From: Bacillus pumilus
Lineage (GTDB): Bacteria > Bacillota > Bacilli > Bacillales > Bacillaceae
Direction: 5' to 3'
DNA length: 64,000 bases
Assembly: GCF_009937765.1 (NCBI RefSeq)
Contig: NZ_CP047089.1
Span: forward strand, 1,114,272-1,178,271
The notes below the pieces were generated by a model that saw only the letters and a program-made list of their open reading frames with translations, did no database searches and was not told the DNA's origin. Within the stretch, counting starts at the first letter, position 1. Each line of letters opens with the position of its first letter. Both the position numbers and the translations under genes were made by a program. This document shows positions 26,838 to 37,200 of the stretch, piece after piece.

Positions 26838-27633
26838 AAAATCATTTGGTGATCGCTTGCTTTCCATCCTGATTTGGACTGCTGGGTCACTGGTTTATCT
26901 CTTTTTAACCATACCTGTTCTTGTCATCGTCTTATCTGCTTTTAGTCCAAATGCCTTCCCTGAATTTCCGCCGACTTCATTCTCTGTTCGTTGGTTTCAA
27001 GAGGTCGTGTCGAATCCAGAATGGATGGAGTCTCTGCGTATCAGTGTGATGTTGCTATATATCGTAACGCCTCTTACGGTTCTTTTAGGCACGATGGCTT
27101 CGTATGCTTTAGCAAGGCTTTCCTTTAAGGGAAAGGAGGCAATTCAAGCCTTCATTTTGTCCCCTCTGATGATTCCTCAAGTAGTGTTAGGGATTGCCAT
27201 GCTTTATTTGTTTACGGCTATGGGATTTACAGGATCTTTGTGGGCACTTGTCATAGGTCACGTCATTATTGGCTTTCCCTATGTGGTTCGAACAGTAGGC
27301 GTCAGTGTCTCGAATTTGGACCCGAGGCTTGAGCTAGCTTCAATGAATCTTGGCGCAGGACCTATTCGCACATTCTTTCGAGTGACACTGCCTTTGATAA
27401 AACCAGGAATAATTGCAGGCGGGGTATTTTCTGCCGTGACGTCATTTGGGGAAATATCGATCAGTTTGTTTGTTTCCTCTCCTCAAACGATTACGATCCC
27501 TGTTAGGACGTTTAATTACATTGAGCAAACCTTTGATCCGAGTGTCAATGCGATATCTGTCATATTTATTATCATTTCTATCATTGCGTTGCTCATTATT
27601 GAGAAAACGATTGGCCTGTCTAAGGTGATGTAA
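26830..27633 (+). CDS. ABC transporter permease (PotC-like)
   Basis: 267 residues, six membrane segments, EAA loop in LASMNLGAGPIRTFFRVTLPLIKPGIIAGGVF (about residues 173-204). It overlaps the PotB-like gene by eight bases and has GAGGCGAGG just upstream. Last gene of the hyu operon; a terminator follows at 27653. Confidence 0.88.
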   Translation: MRKKSFGDRLLSILIWTAGSLVYLFLTIPVLVIVLSAFSPNAFPEFPPTSFSVRWFQEVVSNPEWMESLRISVMLLYIVTPLTVLLGTMASYALARLSFKGKEAIQAFILSPLMIPQVVLGIAMLYLFTAMGFTGSLWALVIGHVIIGFPYVVRTVGVSVSNLDPRLELASMNLGAGPIRTFFRVTLPLIKPGIIAGGVFSAVTSFGEISISLFVSSPQTITIPVRTFNYIEQTFDPSVNAISVIFIIISIIALLIIEKTIGLSKVM

Positions 27634-27652
27634 ATATAATGAAGAAACAAGG

Positions 27653-27682
27653 GAGCTGTCATTTGAAATGGCAGCTCTTTTT
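27653..27682 (+). terminator. Intrinsic terminator of the hydantoinase operon
   Basis: GAGCTGTCATTT pairs with AAATGGCAGCTC (one G-U pair, single-base loop) followed by TTTTTG; it lies 19 bases behind the last permease stop. Confidence 0.9.
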
Positions 27683-27778
27683 GTATTGTTTTTACGGTAA
27701 ATATTTTCAATTTTTTAGGGAATATAGTTCTTAAGATTTAAGAAATCGTGGAGGGTGAAAGGAGACCTCTATCCTACA

Positions 27779-27944
27779 TTTTCGGTCATATTTGCAAATT
27801 TTAAGGAAAAACATGAAAATTTTGCGGTATTTAGTTGATTATTTTCGGTTGAACGCAACTATTATTAGTTATTTTCGGTAAATATCGTAAATTATTATGT
27901 GATTCATTCGGCATAACGCATGAATCTTTACACCCATTTTTCGG
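27779..27944 (+). promoter_or_regulatory. Array of ComA-like boxes and half sites
   Basis: Six same-strand half sites of the type TTTTCGG/TTGCGG/ATTCGG end at 27785, 27827, 27848, 27878, 27911 and 27944. Two are completed to ComA-type inverted repeats: TTTCGG-N4-ACGCAA (27843-27858, two mismatches to TTGCGG-N4-CCGCAA) and ATTCGG-N4-ACGCAT (27906-27921, four mismatches). The last stretch closely resembles what I recall of the B. subtilis srfA promoter. ComA~P, the ComX-signalled regulator, activates that operon. Confidence 0.75.
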
Positions 27945-27970
27945 TGAAAAAAACAATAATTTCATATAAA
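27942..27970 (+). promoter_or_regulatory. Promoter of the lipopeptide synthetase operon
   Basis: TATAAA (27965-27970) is the likely -10; the region 17 bases upstream (CGGTGA, 27942-27947) is a poor -35 and overlaps the last ComA-like half site, as expected for a ComA-dependent promoter. Transcription would start near 27977, about 265 bases before the gene. Confidence 0.65.
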
Positions 27971-28009
27971 GTGGACGTAAATAGAAAATATTTAAAAAGA
28001 AAAGAAGAA

Positions 28010-28096
28010 AAAGGCAAATCTATGGAAACGTAGAGACGCAAAGCCATGTCCTAAGGTAAATGTTGCTTTTTTACTATGGTCGCCAGGTTACCGAAT
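28010..28096 (+). ncRNA. Cyclic-di-GMP-I (GEMM) riboswitch
   Basis: All hallmarks can be read. The first hairpin has a GAAA tetraloop at 28025-28028 on a six-bp stem (28019-28024 / 28029-28034). The conserved AGACGCAAAGCC follows (28033-28044). The second arm contains CCTAAG (28050-28055) and TATGG (28075-28079), exactly the 11-nt receptor for a GAAA tetraloop, capped by GTAAA/TTTAC. It ends with GCC-GGTTACCGA (28082-28093). It lies within the 5' leader, about 30 bases after the presumed start site, and should couple lipopeptide synthesis to c-di-GMP, the signal for surface life. Confidence 0.95.
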
Positions 28097-28102
28097 CAAA
28101 AT

Positions 28103-28138
28103 GGGAGTCCCTCCGTTTTATTCGGGGTGGGCTTCTTT
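28103..28138 (+). terminator. Candidate riboswitch terminator
   Basis: Eight bases after the aptamer, 28103-28115 pairs with 28123-28136 (13 pairs including several G-U, one bulged U, seven-base loop), followed by TTCC. The U tract is weak. A second short hairpin (28148-28155 / 28161-28168, GTCTATTT / AAATAGAC) follows, with TTGGTTCTTTT behind it. Either could be the expression platform; the sign of control cannot be told. Confidence 0.55.
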
Positions 28139-28241
28139 CCGTATTCTGTCTATTTTAATGAAATAGACTTGGTTCTTTTGATATAGAGGGTGCAGGGTTG
28201 TCACATTGGTGGAGAAAACATAGAAGAGGCGGAGGATGAAA

Positions 28242-31200
28242 ATGAATACAGTTTATTACCCCTTAACACATGCGCAAAAGCGAGTATTCTACACGGAAAG
28301 ATTTTATCCAGGTACAAGCATTTCTAATTTAGGTGGATTCGCCAGATTGAGATCGGTATCGGGTTTAGATCCATCTTTGGTCGTTGACGTACTTCAAGTG
28401 TACATTCGTCAAACTGACTCTCTTCGGTTAAGACTGGTGTATCGACATGAGCAGGAGGAACCTGTTCAATATATCAAGCCTTATGAAGAGCAGCCGATTC
28501 GCTTGGAGAAGGGCTGGAGTGAAGAAGAAGTGAGGGCTTGGGCGAATGAGCAAATCCGTGAGCCGATGCCGTTGATTGACAGCCCCTTGATTGAGTTTAC
28601 AGTCTTTCAAATCAGTGATGAAGAGTGCTGGCTGTTTTGCAAAGCACATCATATTGTGGCCGATGGTATCTCCATAATCTTGATGGGAAATCGCATCATC
28701 GACTTATACCAGGACATGTTGCACGGAATAGACATTTCACCGGTTGAGGAGATTTCCTTCGTTGACCACATCACGAGTGAGCAAAGCTATGAAACTTCTA
28801 AACGGTTTCAAAAAGACCAAGTTTTTTGGAATGAGCAATTTGCCAATATTCCAGATTTCGCTTCTTTAAAACCGCATAAAGGATACGAGATGAGTTTATA
28901 TGCGGAGCGATTTTCAGGGGATATTCCAGATTCTTTAAAGGAGAAACTTCGTGCGTTTTGTGAAGAGCAAAAAGTCAGTATGCTCTCGATGTTTATGTCT
29001 ACCGTTTATACGTATTTGCATCGTTTTAGCGGTATGGAAGATGTTGTCCTTGGAACCTTTATGGGCAACCGAACAAATGCCAAAGAAAAAAAGATGATTG
29101 GTATGTTTGTTTCCACCATTCCGATGCGTGCATCTGTTCAGGGGTCGCAATCATTTCTTGATTTCGTCAAACAGGTCATGGCGGATCAAATGAAGATCTT
29201 GCGTCACCAAAAGTACCCTTACAATCTTCTCATGAATGATTTGCGTGAAAGAGAAGGGTTTACAGGACGCCTTTTTGATATTTCTTTAGAATACCAGGTC
29301 ATGCAGTGGCAGAAAAAAGAGAATCTATCTTTTATTACTGAACCGATCTTTAGCGGTAGCGGAATGAATGATATTTCCATTCATGTAAAGGACCGCTGGG
29401 ACACAGATACATTGACCATTGATTTGGACTATCGTACAGATGTATTCACCGAAGAAGAAATCAGTCAGATGTTTAAGCGATTCTTGATCATACTAGAAGC
29501 GGCGGTCTCCCAGCCTGACCAGCTGATCGGGAAACTCCCTTTACTTCCACCAGATGAACAAAAGGAACTGCTGCAATTATCTGAGAGAAAACCGTTTGAA
29601 AAACCAGCTGTAAAGCCGGTTCATCACATGTTTGATGAAACAGCCAATAAGTATGCAGAGCGGACAGCCGTTGTAGCGGAAAATGGAGCATTTACTTATG
29701 GAGAGCTGTATCAAAAGGCAGAAAAGTTGGCGCGTTTTTTACAAATGAAAGGTGTCTCGCGTGATGTACCTGTTGCTGTCCTAATGGATCGGAAGGCAGA
29801 GGCGATGGTGGCGATCTTCGGCATATTAAAGGCTGGCGGTGCGTATGTACCGATTGATCCGGCATTACCTGAGGAGCGTATTCAATATATTGTGGAGGAT
29901 TCTGGTGCTTCCATTGTGTTAACAGAGGAAACGTTCGTTTCAACATACCATGCCCTTTCGGAAAAAATGGTCGTGCTGCAGCAAATCGCATTAGATGATG
30001 AACGGTTGCCTCAGCTTGTAGATCAGTCGGTACCAGAGGATTTGGCTTATATGATTTATACATCTGGGACGACTGGGAAGCCAAAGGGCGTCATGATTGA
30101 GCATCTTCAGCTGCATCATTTGGTTCATGCCTTGCATCATGAGATTTATGAAGAGGCGAGTGAGCTTCAAATGGCGCTTCTTGCACCATTCCATTTTGAT
30201 GCATCGGTGAAACAAATTTTTACTGCTCTTTTATTTGGGCATACGCTTCATATCATCCCGCGAGAAACAACGAGAAATGGTGTTCAATTAGCGGCTTATT
30301 ATAGAAAACATCAAATTGAAGCAGCAGATGGAACACCGGCGCATGTGCAGCTTTTACTTGCAGCTGAATTAGAAGGGCTGTCACTCTTGCATATGTTAGT
30401 TGGGGGAGAAGCATTGCCTGCGAAAGCAGCACATTCTCTTATCGAAGCGATTCGTATGAGTGAGCCTGATTTTACTTTGTGGAATGTGTATGGTCCGACT
30501 GAGACGTGTGTCGATGCGGCGGTTCATCGCCTAGAACTAAGTGAACTGCGCGAATCCTCTGAACAGCAGCGTTATGTGTCGATCGGAAAGCCGCTTGGTC
30601 ATCACCGTCTTTATATTTTAAATGAACATGATCAATTACAGATACAGGGTGCTGCCGGAGAACTGTGCATTGCAGGGATAGGTGTTGGACGAGGCTATGT
30701 GAAACAGTCTGAATTGACGGAGAAAGTATTTACGGCAGATCCATTTTCTCCAGGTGAGCGGATGTATCGAACAGGGGATTTAGTCAGATGGCTTCCGGAT
30801 GGCACAATTGATTATCTTGGCAGAATGGATGATCAAGTGAAAATAAGGGGTTACCGCATTGAAGTAGGCGAAATTGAAGCAGTGATGGAGCAGGTAGTTG
30901 GAGTGGATCAAGCTGTCGTACTTGTTGTTGAAGAAGCGGACGGGGAAAAGGCGTTAAGTGCTTACTATCAATCTCGTCATGAAGGTGTGTCAGTTGACAT
31001 GCTGCAAGCCGCTATCAAACATCAGCTACCAGCTTACATGATGCCGCTCTATTTCAAAGAACTCGATGCATTTCCACTCACAGTCAGCGGCAAAGTCGAT
31101 CGTCGTGCACTTGCTGCCTTAAAAGGTGATAAAGCGGTTCAAGCTGTTTATGCTGCGCCTAGAAACGAGCTTGAAACGAAGCTTGTCCGTCTGTGGGAAG

Positions 31201-34200
31201 AAATTCTTGGCCAAGAGAAGATTGGTGTATATGATTCTTTCTTCGAGCGAGGGGGGCATTCGCTGAAAGCAATGACTGTACTCACACATGTGCAGCGAGA
31301 TTTTCATGTGGAGGTGCCGCTGTCCATTTTATTTGAACAGCAGAACGTTGCTGCTTTGGCTGCTTACATTGAGCAAGCGGAAACATCTTCTGAAACAGTG
31401 ATACCTAAAGCACCTGCTTTCGACCATTATCCATTGTCACCTCCACAGCAGCGCGTTTATATGGTGAGTCAATTAGAGCAAAGCACTGCATATCATATGC
31501 CAGCTGTTGTGAGGTTAAAAGGAACGCTGCAGCAAGAGAAGCTGACTGAAGCCTTTGAAACACTGATCACACGTCATGATATGCTGCGTACGTCTTTTCA
31601 TACATTGAAAGGTGTTCCTCGTCAGCGGGTAGCTCCATCTGTTTCATTTCAAATCGAACAGCTGACAGGCAGTACGATGGAAGAAAATATGAAGCAATTT
31701 GTCAGACCCTTTGACCTTGAGTGTGCACCACTTCTTCGCATTGGCTTGAAGTCATTACATGATCAGGAGCACCTGCTCTTTTTCGATATGCATCACCTGA
31801 TTTCAGATGGTCTTTCAATTGATTTAGTGCTGCGTGAGCTGTCGGATGCTTACGATGGATCGGTCAAAGATCCATTGAAGCTCCAATATCAGGACTATGC
31901 GGTTTGGCAAGAACAACAAGATTTTCAAAAAGAAGAGGCTTTCTGGCTACAGGAATTCTCGGGTGATCTTCCTGCTTTACAGCTGCTGACTGATTATCAG
32001 CGCCCAGCAGTCCAATCATTTGCAGGAGATCGAGTGAACAAAGAAATAGATGGAACGTTAAAAGGACAATTACAGGACCTGGCGGCAAAACACCATACGA
32101 CACTGTATACGGTTCTGCTTTCTGCTTACTATACATTGCTTGCGAAGTATACGGGTCAAAAGGAATTCGTGGTTGGAACACCGGCGTCGGGGCGTGTGCA
32201 TGCAGACCTGGATGACATGATCGGCATGTTTGTCCAGACACTTGCTTTGCGGTCAGAGGTTGACCCAAATGCAACCATGTCGCAGTTGATTGAGCAAGTG
32301 AAGGAAAAGACGATGCATGCATTTGAGCATCAGCAATATCCATTTGAACGACTGCTTGAAAAACTGAATGTGCCAAGAGATTTTAGCCGTCATCCATTAT
32401 TTGATACCGTTTTTACACTCATGCCAGATCATGGAGCAGCTCAGCATATTGGAGAAATGCAAGTTGAAATTGAAGAAACCAATTTCCATATTGCAAAGTT
32501 TGATTTAACGCTGCAAGCGATGGAGTCAGATCAAGGGTTATCCTTTGTCCTCGATTACAGTACGGCGTTATTTAAACGAAGTACAGCCGAGCAGATACTG
32601 CATCATTATATGTATTTGCTGAAACAGATGGTCCAAGCGCCAGAGGGAGCGATTCGATCTTATCGATTACTCACTGAACAAGAAACAGAAGCTCAGCTGA
32701 ATTTGTGGAATCCGTTACCGACACCTTATCCGGCAGAAGAAACCATTGTGACGCAGTTTGAAGCACAGGTGCAGGCACACGGTCATAAGCCTGCCCTCCA
32801 ATGTGAAGGTGTCATTCTTTCTTATCAAGAACTAAATGACCGTGTGAATCAGCTAGCTCATTATTTGCGTGAACATGGGTTTGAAAGAGGGATGAAAGCA
32901 GCCTTATTCTTTGAACGATCTAATGAGATGGTACTCTCGGTTCTAGCTGTACTTAAGGCGGGCGGCGTCTATGTACCAATTGATCCTGATTTTCCTGATG
33001 AACGTGTGAAGCACTTTTTAACAGACAGCGGTACGCAATTCTTATTGACACATCAAGTGCTGCGCCAACGCTCGGTGCTCGCTTCTTTTGAGGGAACCAT
33101 CATCGAAACAGAAGATCAAGCAATTGATCAGCAATCAGACAGCAATATAAAGATTCGTCTATCGCCAGAGGATTTGGCGAATTTGACCTATACATCTGGT
33201 ACAACTGGAAAACCTAAAGGGAATATGGTGACACACCGGAACATTTTGAGAACAGTAAAGCAATCAAATTATCTAGCCATTCATCAGGAAGACACAGTGA
33301 TGAGCCTATCAAACTATGTATTTGATGCTTTTATGTTCGATGTGTTTGGTGCTTTATTAAACGGTGCGAAACTGATTGTTCTGCCAAAGGATCATATCTT
33401 AAATATGAATGAGCTTTCTGGAGCGATTGAGAAGGAGAAAGTCAGTATTTTAATGATCACGACAGCTCTTTTTCACTTACTTATTGATATGAAAAAAGAC
33501 AGCCTGAAGAACATCAGAAAAGTTCTATTTGGCGGAGAACGTGCTTCTGTACCTCATGTCATGACTGCGCTTGAAACGGTAGGGGAAGGCACACTTGTTC
33601 ATATGTACGGTCCTTCTGAAAGTACGATTTTCACAACGTATTATCCAGTGAATTACATTGAGGAGCAGGCGTTATCGATTCCAATCGGAAAGCCAGTGAG
33701 TCAAACGGCTGTTTATATTGTAGATGAATTTGGACAGCTGCAGCCGCCAGGTGTAGCAGGAGAGTTATGTGTCGCTGGTGATGGACTGGTCAAAGGATAT
33801 TATGGACAGCCAGAACTCACAAACGAAAAATTCGTGGAAAATCCATTCCGCCCTGGTGAGGTCATGTACAAAACGGGTGATCTTGCACGATGGCTGTCAA
33901 ATGGAGAGATTGAATTCATTGGACGAATCGATCATCAAGTGAAGATTCGAGGTCAGCGTATTGAACTCGGAGAAATTGAGCATCAGCTGCTTCGCCATCC
34001 GCAATTGAAGGAAGCTGTCGTCATTGCAGCTCCAAATGACACATTATGTGCGTATTTTACAGCAGAAGGGTCCGTCTCATTAACTGATTTGCGAGAACAA
34101 GCAGGGCGTGAGTTGCCTGTGTACATGATGCCGTCATTTTTCGTGCAATTAGACGAACTTCCGCTGACGAATAACGGCAAGGTAGATAGGCGTGCGCTAC

Positions 34201-37200
34201 CTGTGCCTGATCTAAGTGAGCAAGGGGTAAATGAGTACATCCCTCCTCAAACAGAAACGGAGCGTGTCGTGGCGCGCATTTGGGAGGAAGTTCTTGAAGT
34301 ACCGAGAATCGGCAGGCACGATCATTTCTTTGAATGCGGTGGTCATTCGCTGCGCGGCATGAAAATGTTGAACAAGCTGTATGAAGAGATGCATGTAGAG
34401 CTCACTTTGAAATCTTTATTTGAATTCCCAACATTAGAGGCGTTTGCTTTTGCGGTTGATCAAGCGGATCAAACGGAGATCAAGCGGGTGGAGGTTGCAG
34501 AAGAAGCGACCTATTATCCAGTGACATCTGCTCAGAAGAGGTTGTTTGTATTGGAGAAAATGACCGATGCGGAGCAGAGCTATCATATGCCGGCTGCTTT
34601 AAAGCTAGAAGGTGCTTTTGATGAAAAGCGATTTAAAAAAGCAATTGAACAGCTTGTCCAACGTCATGAAGCATTCCGAACGAGCTTTGATTTTGTTCAG
34701 AATGAACCTGTTCAACGAATTGAACCAAACATCTCCGTAGCTATTGAGACAATCGAAGGGAACGGACGAGACATACAGGAATTGATGAATGACTTTATCC
34801 GTCCATTTGATATAGAAAAGGCGCCTCTATTCAGAGTAGGTCTAGTATCTGCTTCCGTAAATGTCCATTATTTACTGATCGATATGCATCATATCATTTC
34901 AGATGGTGCATCTGTGGGCATCTTAATTGAGGAGCTTTCAGCGTTGTATCGAGGGGACAAACTAGAGGAATTACCTGTTCAATATAAGGATTATGCGGTT
35001 TGGTCAAAAAGCGAGACGTTTGCTGCACAAATAGAAGCTGAAGAGGCGTTTTGGCTGAAGCAATTAGAAGGAGAATTGCCTGTACTGGCACTGCCAGAAG
35101 ATTTGCCAAGACCAAAAGTGCAAACATTCTCAGGAGATCGCGTCTCATTTACCATCAATGGGCCGCTTAAAACGAAATTGGATGAGTTTGTCAGAGCACT
35201 CAACAGTACGACGTATACAGTGCTACTTACTTGCTACAGTACCCTTTTAAGCAAGCTATCGAGACAAGAAGATATCATCATCGGTTCACCGATTGTGGGC
35301 AGAACTCACCCTGATATTCAATCTGTCATTGGTATGTTTGTGAACACGCTGGCACTTAGAACACAGCCAGCAGGACATCTGACAGCTGCAGAATTTGCGT
35401 CAAATGTTCATCAGCTTGTGTTAGAGGCAAATGACCATCAGTTGTACCCATTTGAAGAATTGGTAGACCAAGTACAAACGGTTCGAGACACTAGCCGTCA
35501 TCCAATCTTTGATGTGGTGTTCTCAATGGAAAATGCGGATATTCGTGATTTAAAGATGGATGGACTTCAGATTGTTCCAGAGCCATTCGAAGAGAATATC
35601 GCCAAATTTGATTTGACCTTAACTGGAAATGAATCGGTTGATCACATTGAGCTTGTGTTCGATTTTAATACTTCTATCTTTCAACAGTCATCGATTGAAA
35701 AGTGGAAGGAATTTTTCCTTCATTTATTGGAACAAATGGTATCAGCGCCAGATCAATCGCTAGATCAAATGCAGCTATTATCACCGAAGCAGCAGCAAAA
35801 ATTGCTCAGCGAATGGTCAGGTCCTGTCCTAGACGTTCCGTCAGATCAAACCGTTCATGCATTGATTGAAGCTAAAGCATTTGAAGTACCGAACCAAAAA
35901 GCGGCAACTTTCTGCGGAACGAGCTGGACGTATGAAGAACTGAACAGCCGGGCGAATACAGTCGCTTCAAGACTCATCTCAAACGGCATAAAACGAGGAG
36001 ATCGCGTCGGCATTCTCACTCGTCCGTCCCTTGACATGACGGCAGCCGTCCTTGGGGTTCTCAAGACAGGAGCGGCATTCGTTCCAATTGATGCGGATTA
36101 TCCAGACCAGCGTATTGCCTATATGCTGGAAGACTGCGGGGCAGAGATTCTTCTCATGCAAAAAGGACTCACTGCACCAACTTCCTTCACAGGTCATGTC
36201 CTATTGATAGAAGATGCCATAGAAGGCGAAGCGCAAGAAATGCAGGTTCATGTCAAACCAACTGATCTCGCTTATATGATTTACACGTCTGGAACAACAG
36301 GACAGCCGAAGGGTGTCATGGTTGAGCACCAGTCCCTTGTGAATCTGGCGTTCTGGCACAATGATGCCTTCCAAGTGACCAATGCGGATCGAACCGCCAA
36401 ATATGCCGGCTTTGGCTTTGATGCCTCCATTTGGGAAATGTTCCCTACATGGATCGCCGGCGCAGAGCTGCACATCATTGATGAAGCGATTCGTCTCGAT
36501 ATGATCAAGCTTAATGCGTATTTCAATGACGAAAATATCACCATTGCGTTCCTGCCAACACAGCTATGCGAGCAGTTTATGTCAATGGACAATCATTCAC
36601 TCCGTTACTTACTCACAGGGGGAGACAAGTTGAAACAGGTAAAGCCTGTTCCTTATCAACTCGTGAATAACTACGGCCCAACCGAAAACACAGTCGTGGC
36701 GACAAGTGGGATTATTGATCCAAATCAAGGCACGCTTCCGATTGGAACAGCGATTGCCAATACTCGTTTTTATATTATGGGTTCGTTATATGACCTCTCG
36801 CCGCCAGGCGTACCGGGTGAACTCGTGATTGCGGGGAAAGGATTGGCAAGAGGGTACTGGAATCTTCCGGAGGAAACAGAGAAACGCTTTGTCCCAGATC
36901 CATTTTATCCAGGTGAGCGCATGTACCTGACAGGTGATTTGGTGAAATGGACAGAGGATGGCGAGCTGATCTATCTCGGCAGAAAAGGCCATCAAGTCAA
37001 CATCAGAGGCTTCCGGATTGAGCTGTCAGAAATTGAAGCGCAGCTTCTTGCACTTTCGAAAGTCAAAGAAGCAGTCGTGAAAACGGTCAAAGATGCCAGC
37101 GCTCAAGATGCCCTTGCCGCGTATGTCATCACGGACAATGAAACAGAAGACTTAAAAGAAAGCTTAAAACGTACGTTGCCAGACTATATGATCCCTTCAT

